From Ciona intestinalis (Eukaryota > Chordata > Ascidiacea > Phlebobranchia > Cionidae): 64,000 nt of DNA. Position 1 is the first letter of the stretch. Every line of letters begins with the position of its first letter. Below the pieces are notes generated by a model. It did no database searches. It saw only the letters and a program-made list of their open reading frames with translations, and was not told the origin of the DNA. Where the stretch lies: NCBI RefSeq assembly GCF_000224145.3, contig NC_020169.2, forward strand, positions 2,410,861 through 2,474,860, written 5' to 3'. This document shows positions 37,582 through 48,500 of the stretch, piece by piece. The position numbers were made by a program, and so were the translations under genes.

Positions 37582-39054
37582 TTTCCAGTCAAAATGCCCA
37601 TTTATTAGTGGTGCATGTGTTAAATATGCCTAACGTTCCAGCAAACGTAAAAAATATTCAAAACGTTAAAATTAGCTTGTACTTTGGTTCTGATAGCCCA
37701 AAGACAAAGTATATACGTGGTTGAAAAGTCCAGGTTAGAACGTTTTGTTTAGACGGTTATATAGTATTAGGAATGTACTTTTGAACGTCATAGGCAGTTT
37801 GTCGGTTACCCTAAGGGTGTTCTAGGACAGTTTAAGGCAGTTTAGTACCGTATGAGCCTTCTCTGTTGCGAAGTTTCTGGAAGCCCTCCAGATGCCACCA
37901 CAAAGTCTACCACCCCGTCCAATGTTTTGAGAATTTGGAATAACGTCCTAACGGCAAATATCGGGGGCAGGTGTCAAGACCAATATCTGGGTGTGTATCG
38001 CGTACCATAAAAGTCGTAACCTAGGTGAAAAATCAATGTTACTCTTTCCCATTCCCTGTGTGGCCGTAAATAACGCAGCTCTACAAACTCTGCCCTATAC
38101 CTACTCAAGAGTCGAGACTTCGTACTAACGGATCAAAAAAACATTATTTCTACACCCGCGAAACACTTCGCAGCGTAGCTCCATATAAAGCAGCAGCCAA
38201 CTGCAAACCAAAATTTTTGTAGTTCCACAGAATAATTTTTGTTTGAATGATCCGAACTATCCACAACTGTCAAATGTAATTTTGCATGTAATAAACGAGA
38301 GTTCGATTTACCGAATACATTGCCGTCGACTTTTTACCTGGACTTTTCTCGGAAACTTCGGATCGAACCTGCACGGTCCTTCGGTGATCTGGATGAATGT
38401 GCTTTTCTAAAACTCCTGGAACTTTATTGTAAGGCTAATTTTTCACACACTACTCCGGTTTTTGGACTTTTCCTAATTACTTTATTTTAATGCTATATTT
38501 ACGAAAGGCCTGCGAAGAGATGCCAGAAGATTGTAACGTTTAATGTTTAATCGTTTTATTCAAACTCGGTGCATGTGGTCACAACAACACCAGGGGAAAC
38601 TGAATATCAGTTAATCAAAACACGAAAATGACCTTTAAAATCAAAACGTTTCATGCGAAGCATAAACACCATAAAAATATAAACGGAAAAGCACAACAAA
38701 AAGAATACATCATTACAATAGAGGAAGGCGAACAACAATACAAAATTGGAAGAACACACCATCGGGATAGGAAGGCGCCTTATTACATTTAATAGGAATT
38801 CGAAATTCTCAATAAAACTTTGCATCTTAAATAAATGAAATCGCGTACACGTTTGTAATGGTTAATCAAAATTAAAAGTTAAAAGATTGTAAGTATAAAA
38901 ACATTGGAAGCATCGGTCGGTGTTTGTACAGTGACGAAATATGAGCGACGTGTGCCACTTAGCAAGTTTGGTGACGAGCACTGCAACATTATACACGAAA
39001 TGCCCCAAAACACGGAATGACTCAACATGCAAAAGCAGTTGTATTCACAACGCA
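37582..39054. other. Convergent spacer between STPG4-like (+) and the GPCR (-)
   Basis: No domain-bearing ORF. It holds the 3' UTRs of both genes. The minus-strand ORF at 38607-38825 is hydrophobic and AT-rich but has no supporting splice or family feature. Confidence 0.5.
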
Positions 39055-41238
39055 TTAAGTAGGCGATTGCCCCGGTATAGATAGTTTGGGCAGGATTGAC
39101 AGCACCATGGGCGACTTTACGTACATTTCAGCTGCGGTTGAAGAAACATGAGTGCTGCTTCCGTTGCGGGTCCGGGGTTCAGGCGGATTACCATTGGTGG
39201 GCACGACACGGTCCGATCTTCGACTAGAAGATCCAAAGCGAGACAGCGTCGTATTACGAACGCTGCTGCTCAGACTTCGTCTACGGAATACTTTTTTAAC
39301 GTTGAGCACGTATATCCACGGTGAAAGTAGAGAATTCAACGATATGAACACACGATCAAGTCGGTATAGGATGCACAGTCTATAAATACGAACACAGTTT
39401 AAGAAACACATTTGTTTTAAGATCTACGCATTGACAACTATATTTGACGGATATAGTATAGAGTGGGGGGAAATGGGACACCTTTAACACATAATATCCA
39501 AATAGTCTGGTCGTGTTTTAAACAATTAACAACATTCTGTGAAAGTCGTGAAAATACGGTTTTATAATTCATTGAATGTTCTTTGTTTACTACCAAATGA
39601 AAAGAGAAAACTAAACGAAAAGGTGTCCCATCTTCTCCCACCCTACTATATATAAATGTAACTTATTTATCCTCGCGTATAGCGGGGGGCGGCAGTCGCT
39701 ATAACAGTGTTCTGATTCACACACCTCATGACCGCTTACAAGTTATCGCATAACAGGTAACTTTAACTTTGTCAGTAAATGTACGGTGCAATTTGTACCA
39801 ATCCAGCTCTTACGTTGCTGGGAAACCAGCTACACATTTGCAGCATATACAAGTCCCATTTTTAAGCTTGAAACTTTTTGTTGCAAGCCATAATAAATCC
39901 TAAAAAACTTAGAATTAAAACAGCTGAAACAAGGAACAAAAATCAATAATGGCGCTCAGTAACTTTAATAAGTATATTGTAACATAGTTTATATATGGTA
40001 TTGGGTGGGGGGAGACGGGAAACCTTTACCACATAATATCCAAGTAGCCTGATTGTGTCTTAAACAATTAACAACGGTCTATGGGAGTTGTTAGGATACG
40101 GTTTTATAATTCTTTGAATGTTCTTTGTTTACTACTAAATCAGACGAGAACATAGAATGAATAGGTGTCTCATCTTTCGTCCATTCCACTATAATAATTC
40201 AATTTACCTCTTGTGTTGATTGAACTCTAATGACACTTCCACTATTGTAGTCACTGTGTATACGAGACCACATAAAATGGAGAAGACGATCAAGTGCGCA
40301 AATTTCCGTACAAACTTGCGAACCAACCAGGCTTTAGTTTCGGTATTTGGCCCGACTTTGTACACACTCATATGTCTGGCCAGTCTCTTTGATCCAATCC
40401 AGTAGAGACGAATAGTGTGAGCGAAAATGGCGACAACGAAACAGGCAGGGAGTAGCATCAGGAAGATTGGGAATATGATGAAAAATATGTCCAACTGCAT
40501 GAGGAAATAATATTAAGCCAGGGGAATTAACAATACAGTTTCTAATGAACATATTCCTGCTTTGACTTGTACTAAATTTACGGGATATATCACACATCAA
40601 CAAATTATAACGTAACGATATAGGGACACATGGAAAAACATTATTTAACTAACCTCCCAGCGCGTCTTGTCGCATAAGATTTGAGGGTGCGCTACAAATG
40701 CAATGCCCACGACCAGCAGGGTGTACATCCAACCAGATGCAAGACTTGTACGAAGTTTCCATGGCGTCATACGCCTATGATAATCCATTGAATGGTGACA
40801 ATAGTAGGCGATGTCCACGCCCAGCGTTGCCAAGACAACGTATGGAATCATGACACAATAAATATACACAGGCGCCCATATCTGACATAGTTTAAAGCAC
40901 GAGTCGACTGATATATCGCCATGAAGCAAGCGGATTATATCCAATATATTGGTTACCAGAAGCGCGGTTCCGCACAAAATGTTACTGATTGCCAGATTGA
41001 AAACGAAGTACTTGCTCTCTGGGTGCTGAGACATTTTGTAGGTTTTGGTAAATGTACGTAGCTTCATACACGCCAAGTTTGAAGCCACAATACCGACTGC
41101 AAGTATTATTCCAACGACCAATTCTGGCATCATGCGTGGGCATGGAATAAGGTTATTTGGAATTCCAGGCACGGTCATATTTCCCAACTCTGCTGTAGTT
41201 GCATTTTCATCTCTGGCGAAAGCCAACGTTGTGCTCAT
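39055..41238 (-). CDS. Class A (rhodopsin-like) G-protein-coupled receptor, orphan
   Basis: Three exons: 41238-40654, 40494-40208, 39379-39055. Phases agree, giving 398 aa. The start is the first ATG after an in-frame region without one, and two N-glycosylation sites (NAT, NMT) follow. Seven hydrophobic segments fit TM1 (with N in ASNLACM), TM2 (FNLAISN, for the LAxAD motif), TM3, TM4 (ASGWMY), TM5 (FFIIFPIFLMLLPACF), TM6 and TM7 (LNSLLSPWIYVLN, with SPWIY in place of NPxxY). The tail is Ser/Arg rich. The DRY motif after TM3 is replaced by VDIAYY, and TM6 lacks CWxP. The FVFNLAISN and LLSPWIYVLNVKKVFRR patterns loosely recall lipid-type (S1P/LPA/cannabinoid) or related receptors, but no subfamily can be named. 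MITE copies lie in intron 2. Confidence 0.85.
39457..39652 (-). mobile_element. MITE copy 12
   Basis: Reverse full-length copy, TAGAGTGGGGGGAAATGGGAC to ATCTTCTCCCACCCTACTATA, in intron 2 of the GPCR gene. Confidence 0.9.
39675..39755 (+). repeat. Dispersed repeat core (shared with 35395-35485)
   Basis: GGGGGGCGGCAGTCGCTATAAC and GACCGCTTACAAGTTATCGC match the copy in STPG4 intron 2 with substitutions. It lies between two MITE copies in GPCR intron 2. Confidence 0.55.
40000..40194 (-). mobile_element. MITE copy 13
   Basis: Reverse copy, TTGGGTGGGGGGAGACGGGAA to TCTTTCGTCCATTCCACTATA. On the transcribed strand it starts about 14 bases after the donor of GPCR exon 2. Confidence 0.87.
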
Positions 41239-42556
41239 TTCTGCATTTATCTCAGACAATCTTGTCGTTCTGACAAAACGCTATAATAAATACTTTCTGA
41301 CCAGAAAAAAACGAAGATGTTGTTTAAATAAAAATTAGGTTTGTTAACAAATTCTCGCCATATGTGTCATATCGATCTTATATTTTCGGCTCTAATTTCA
41401 CTCTCACATATACAGTCAATATAAGCAGGTAATATTTGCTTGTATAACTCTACGGTCTTATCGAAAGCGTGGTTAATGTTCTACAGGTTTCTCGCTCATA
41501 AATCGTGCTTTAACACGCAAGCTATAAACAACATAACCACATTACACCAAATACTATCAGCGCCAGGCGGCTACGCAAACTGTCAACTTCCTGAATCTAC
41601 ACCAAAACAATATGATGCAATAGTAAATTGTCGGCTGTACAATTTGCACAAGTGAACATTTGTTGTTATATCGTTTTGACGTGATGCAATAGTCAATTGC
41701 CATCTGTACATTTTGCACAAGTGAACATTTGTTTTTATACCGTGTCGTCGACTCGTTTGACCTTTCTTTTTTATATAAATTTCCCAGCTCAATTATGACC
41801 ACGAGTAGTCCTATACCACAAGCCGACAGAACTGTTTTCTTATTAGGGCATTTTAACCTTATCTTTTTGTTATCGCTAAACCGCAGCTGCCAAAGAACCA
41901 TAATGCAAAACCACGGACAAACTTAATCACCATTAAACTCACGCGTTTGGCTAAAAACACCCGCTACCAAAAATTCTTTACCCTCAGCAGCCTTTCGTCA
42001 ACCATAGCATATTTACTATACTGTTAACTTATCTACGTGACAGGCGGGTAGTATTACGTCACTAGTTGAATTCAGCTTACTGGACAATACACTTATAGGA
42101 TATGTCGCAAGGCTCAGGCAGTCAACAATTGGCGGAATATAGTTTCATGTCATCCCTCCTGCGCTAATACGTATTACCTCATATGCATGCAAGGTTAGCA
42201 CATTTTAGCATAGCGTTAAAGCTAATCAGTCGCCCGAATTAGGTAGCTGAAAAACCATCAAACATTCAAGTCATTTGTCGAAATTCCATCGAAAATTTAA
42301 TCATTTGTCGAACTTACACCGCACGCTGACTCCGTGATGATTAATTCATAAAAACGAGGTCGATTACTCAACACATAAAACATCTATTATTGCTGAACAA
42401 GCTTTGGGATATCAGAATACTGCAAAATAGGCATATGCCAATCAAATTGAGCTTTTACAACTGTGCCGCTAAATTGTGTGTTTTATTTGGTTGTTTTATT
42501 GCTGATTTCAAAATGTCCACACGGCGGGTGAAATTTAAAAAAATTAAAATCGACGG
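41239..42556. other. Spacer between the GPCR 5' end and the NAT10 3' end
   Basis: Both neighbours are on the minus strand, so this contains the GPCR promoter and the NAT10 3' UTR. An acceptor-like site (complement of CTATAATAAATA, around 41281-41284) precedes the GPCR ATG. Apart from the tandem duplication at 41614-41739, nothing was recognised. Confidence 0.5.
41614..41739. repeat. Tandem duplication, about 57-bp units, 69-bp period
   Basis: GATGCAATAGTAAATTGTCGG...GTGAACATTTGTTGTTATA (41614-41670) repeats as GATGCAATAGTCAATTGCCAT...GTGAACATTTGTTTTTATA (41683-41739) with a few substitutions. No coding sense was found. Confidence 0.85.
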
Positions 42557-45500
42557 TTACGCAGATTTCACTTTTTTCTTAAATTTACGCTTCTTCTTTT
42601 TGTCCTTTGTATCCGGCTCTTCAGATGTCGGCAATGGACGTTTTGCGCTAAAAAAATAAGTTTTGTTAGTTGCGAACGGTGGTACAGTACAGAGTCAGAG
42701 TAAGGTTAAATTAACATTTGCATATTCATTAATTGGCATGAGGTGTACAGCACCATAGTGTAGTTGCACGAGGTACATTAACATTACATCAGCGCTTGAA
42801 ATAACGTCTAAATCGACAGCGCCCCCGTCATATGACATCAGCTATAATTAGCCCCGCATGCATCACAAACGTGGAAATACCTTTTTACGCTGACGATATT
42901 CTGTTTCTTGCCCGACGACAATGCATCTTGCCACGCTTCGTCACTACCACCAATTTCGTATCTAAACAATAGAACTACAGTTAGTGACGTAGTGTAAACG
43001 CACATTGTATTGTAGTCTTTACTATTACAGTCTATACTACCATACAGGCATTAGCATAAAAAACGCAGATGGTAATTTAACTTGCATGAGATAACTGATT
43101 CTATGAATACGTAACTGTTTTAAGTCCATAGATGCAAGTGTCTGCTTTAATTCTTCTTTCTGTTTCTGAACGACTTCATATGCAGCTGCGTTCTGAAATC
43201 AAATCAAAACTGTACGTTAAATTTAAATGTAATTAGTTAGTCTATAATTAAAACTCCTGCAAATTAGGTATAGTATCATTTCCCTGTATGTGCACATTAA
43301 ATTCAAATGTAATGGTATTAGTTGGTGTTAGTCTCTAACAAAAACACAGAACACAAGATCCAGTGCACTTGGGAACGTAATGATGCTAGTTACTGGCGAA
43401 AGGTATATTTTTTTAGTACACCATTAGTTGGTCTCAATTTTGGTTGTTGCGTATTTAGTAGCACTTGGTTAATTTAAACAGAAAAAGCGTATGCAGTGCA
43501 ACGTGTTAGATAATTTTGAATTTGTGTAAACTTTCGTCTCTGTTGCACAGTTAGCAACTAAAAATGGTCGCTGAAATTTTCGCTTATATATGGTAGGGTG
43601 GGGAAAGATGGGACTCCTTTTCATTCTATCTTCTCGTCCCATTTAGTAGTAAATAAAAAACATTCAAAGATTTAGAAAACCGTATTCTCACGACTTCCAT
43701 AGACTGTTGTTAATTGTTTAAAACACGATCAGGATATTTGGATATTATGTGCTAAAGGTGTCCCATCCCCCCACAGTAATATACAACTATTTCCTGGGTA
43801 TAATAAAACACCTACCAGTTCACTATCAAGTGATTCTTCTAGTGGTTGCATGTTAACAGCATCAGCAGCGTTTTCGTCGCCGAGAGTTGATTTTAATTCC
43901 TTTTCTGCAGCTGCTGATTCGATTTCACTTAAATGTGTTGTGATTTTACGAACTGCCCTGTTGAAAAGTCCAAGAACCTGGAAAGTAAAAATTGTCAGTA
44001 ATGTGAAACTCTATTTTAACCCCTGAATTCCATGACATGCCTCGCTGTAGGATCTCACCCTTACAGAATACAAAAAAGAAAGAAAATTTTAAAAATACAT
44101 TACGAATCTGTTATGTTGACTGTAGATGTATGTAATTTTGTGGATTAACAATACTCAGTAGCAATTTTAGCTAGGGTGTATCTGAGGCTAAGCCTAATAT
44201 AGTGGGGTGGGTGAAGATGGGGCACCTTTAGCACATAATATCCAAATTTCCTGATCAGGTTTAAAAAAAATAACAACGATCTATAGGAGTCGTAATGGAC
44301 CAAAAAATGTCTCCCTTCTTCTCCCACCCACCCTAATAAATATTACGTTGTAATTACAAACTTACTTGTGATGAAGGAAGGTCGATCTCAGAAGCTACTG
44401 TCTCCACTGATTTATGCTGTAAGCCTATGGCCAAAATGATGGCCTGGTAAAAGAAAGATATTATAACTATGAGCAGAAACATTACTAATTGCGCATTAAA
44501 TTTGTTACTATTTTATATTGTGATTGTAAAAAGTCTACAACCATATATCTAGGTCATATATATGGTTATGGTTATAGATTTTTAAAATATAATAATGATC
44601 ATATAAAACCAAAGTGAATATAATCACTTTCAGCAATCATAATGAGCATAAATAACCTGCATAGTAAAAATACAACTAGACTACCATTTTAAACCTACCT
44701 TTTGGGCAACAGACAGAGGTACGACTAATTTTTCAAGGAAAACAAGACGAGCTAAAGTTGGCAGGAGGTCCATGACCAGATGGTAGTCTGCCATGTTTCG
44801 CGAGTATAAGGTCAGTCGCTTCGTGTCGTAGCTGGTCAGGAAGAAATCTAGCTCTGATTTTGTGAGCGGGTTGCTCTTTGTAGTTTTCTTGCTCTTTCGC
44901 CGAAGGACTTGAAGAGCAGTGGAAGACTTGAAAGAAGAGAATTGGAAGTGGAGGAGGGAGATGAAACGACGGCGGAAATCTAAAAATAGTTGGTTAAGTT
45001 TCAATACAAATATGACAGATCATGTGAATTTTGGGATTTTCATCTCAAAAGTTTTGGCTTAAAACTAAGACCAAGAACGTATAGGCTGTCATGTTGCATT
45101 TAAACTGACCCATAATCTATGTTTCATTGACCTAACTGATTCAGTTAACATCATTTGGGACTTCGGTTACAGTCAGTCACCTATGTGATATAGGGTTAAG
45201 GCATTAACAAAGGAAAACTTTGTCTTTCCTATTGGAGTTATACTAATTGGCAGCAAAATAAAAAAACAATAAGCCATTAGGTCACATAGATAGTAATGCA
45301 TAAACAGGCATAAGGTGTATGAAATAAGACCGACATGTTTTAACGGCTAATGTTGGCCCCCTAACGTCTAAATAAAAATTAGCGTCATTCAACCATTTTC
45401 ATGCAACAAAATGATCATTTTTAACCCTACCATCAAAGTAAGCATCCTGCCAACTCTTGTCCACCTCAGTGTCCAATGCTTTAAGCATGATACATGAATG

Positions 45501-48500
45501 TTCTCCAGTTAAATCATTGGCAGTTTGACGCAGGTAGACAGATGTGTAACCAGCCTTGCTCCAAAACCTAAACGAGGTTGTTAGTTTAAAATAAAAGCTT
45601 TTTTTAAATTAATAGTTAAAAAAAGTGCTGGTTATCTGAAATTGTTTTTTTGTAAACAAAGCAAAAGCTTTTTATTTTATTTTTAAAATTTTACTACAAA
45701 ATTTGTAATTTTTACATATTAACCAGCACTCACTTAAGTAATGGGGCAGTAAGACCATAAGAAACTCCAATGTAATTAAGCTGTTCCGGTCTTCTTTCAC
45801 TAAGTTTCCATAGCAATGGTGGAAGACTCTTCCTTGGTGTAAGAACCTCATCCATAGCTTCAACTTCCTGAATACAAAAAATAATTTTAAATCTTTTTTA
45901 AAAAAAATAAAAAAATTTAAAATAAAATAAAAAACTTTTAAATGCTTTAACACTTTAAACAAAAACATGTCTTAATGCTTTTTTTTTATCATATTTTAAA
46001 CAACTAACAACGGTCTATGGGAGTCGTGGGGATACAGTTTTATAATTCCTTAAATTTTATTTGTTTACTACCAAATGTGACACGAAAATTGAAGGAAAAT
46101 GTGTCCCATCTTCTTCCACCCTTCTATAAACCACCAACCTCTTCATTCACAATATTAACTTCTTCTGCTGGCGTCTCATTCTCATCAAGACTTGTCATTT
46201 TCCCTTCATAATATTTCTCCAGTAGTTCCAATGCACGTGAACCATACCCCATGCCCTGATAATCAGGGTGGGTAGCTATCCTTACCTGTAATAAAAGTAT
46301 ATTTATATTTCATCAAATTAGTCCCAGAGGTGCTTAACTTACAGAACAGTGTATTTAGGCTATAGGCGCCAAACCTGTGGTGGCAGGGTAGTGCCTAGCC
46401 TGAAATTTTCTGCACTGAATTAATCTGAAACATTAGCATTAAACTTGTTTTAAAAGAATGCACATCTAACTATCCCTGCCTCCTAAAAGTTTGGTGCCTA
46501 TGATTTGGGTAATTACTGTTTGATCAGACATTAGATTTAAAACAATGTTATAGCAGCAAAATTTTAGTGGATTTTAAGTGAAACATTGTATTAAACTGCC
46601 ATAAGTACTGTTTCACATTCATATATAAAAAAGTTTTAGGTTGTTTTTACCACACGAGCACCAGATAGTGAAGCAAAGTCATGATCTTGAAACTGTTCAG
46701 TCACTGTCCAAGGAATAAGGTCACCAGCCGCACGTTTGCCACGAGATAAACTCGACACAACAGAAGATTTGCTGATTTCACCCTCCAAGCAAATCTGTAA
46801 ACAGATACTACAGGTTAAATGAAAAAAACAGATATATACCACATTAAATATTAAATATTCATCACTTTTTAATAATCATGTTTCAAAAATATTCATCTTT
46901 TACTTATTGTTAGGGCTTACTTGGCGTGTAAGTGTCTTATTTCACATTATGATGGCTTTATACACCTTTTTCATGAATTTTTTTCGGTATGTAAGTTAGA
47001 GGCCTATAGACGTTGTGGGTAATATTTTTTTAAATTTTCTGCGTAGCATGCAGAGCAAGGTATTAAAAAAAAGGTGTATAATTGTATAATTTTTATAAAT
47101 ATTCTCTTAAATTAGCCATACCTAAATATACTATTAAATTGAATACCAAGGCATTTTTAAGCCTATGGTCCAGTTTAATTCTCCTGACCTGTAATACACA
47201 CAGTACATCAGGTAGAGATTTCTGTTCAGCAGAAACTGGTGGCAGGAGACAAAATATATGATGAGCAGGGGCATCAGATAACATTTGAAGGTCATTAGGT
47301 GTGTTCTGCAAAATAATTATAATTCATTACTTTTGTGGTGGTGTCTCAGCTGTCACTTAGAATTTTATGAATAATTCAAGGGAAAATTAGAAATTATGGA
47401 AATAATTAAAGGGATTAATTATGTTTAACAGCCAAGCGAGAAGTTTTCTTATTTTGCAAATTTTAAAAAGTACCTTGTAGTGTGAAGCAACATAAAGGGA
47501 CATCAGACGTTGTAGAAATGCTTCAGATGCTTTGTGGTAGCAGAATAATGTATCTCGATTGACATAATACGTTTAATTATAAATAATCTGGTTAAGGAAA
47601 AAATTGATGGCTTTTAAGTTAAAAAAATTATTGTGAACTATTATGTGTAAATGTAGTAAGTTTTCACAAAGAGTCAGTCATATGGAATTCCATATGGGTG
47701 AGGTCTACGGCCTGACACACTAGGGGAACTAGAATTTAGGCTAAAGTTGGCCTGTTACCTTTTTAATTGCATATATTCTGGTTTAATTGTGCATTTATTT
47801 CTAAACAGCAAATTAAACTATTTAAAAAATACCACAAATCAACGGCAATCAAACTTGTTGATTAAAAAATCATTATTTGTTGAAATTGAAAAAAAAATAT
47901 TTGTTAAAGTTAAAAAAATATTGGTTGAATTAAAAAAAAAAATTTGTTAAAGTTTAAAGGATATAAATCACAAGCACTTGGAGGAGGACACCCAGTGGAG
48001 ATTTTGCTAAAGGACGAGGAGCCACAGTCGAGGCAGAGAAGCTCATTCAACCATGACTCGATGGGATCCGTTGGGGCGTAACGTACCGATTCCTCAAGGG
48101 TTATCTCGCTTAAGTTACGACCAAGTGGTGAAGCAGTAGTCTGGATCATAAAATTTGTAAAAAAGCAGCATTGGTTAAGATTAGCCTATACATCACAGGC
48201 AGAGGCGAAGCCAGAAAAATAATCTTAAAAGAAGAGGTTGCCAAACCCCCATGACTGTGTGGCACAGCCTGTGCCACTGATCAGAGAGACAGAGAAACGG
48301 GTTTGGAGCTCAATGTTTCTACCATGCATTGATGTGTGTAAAGTTTGTGGTTGGGTTTATTGACAATTTCTCACGGCACAAAAGATGTTTAGAATGAATA
48401 ACCAACAAACTCAGACAGAAAAAGGAAAAATCAAAAATGCACATGATTGGGGAGGGGCATCACTAAAGTACAATATGAACTACAAACAATGTTAACTTAA

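Noticed and set aside
42390-42659. 89-codon plus-strand ORF
   Set aside because: Its C-terminal half is the antisense of the Lys-rich last exon of NAT10.
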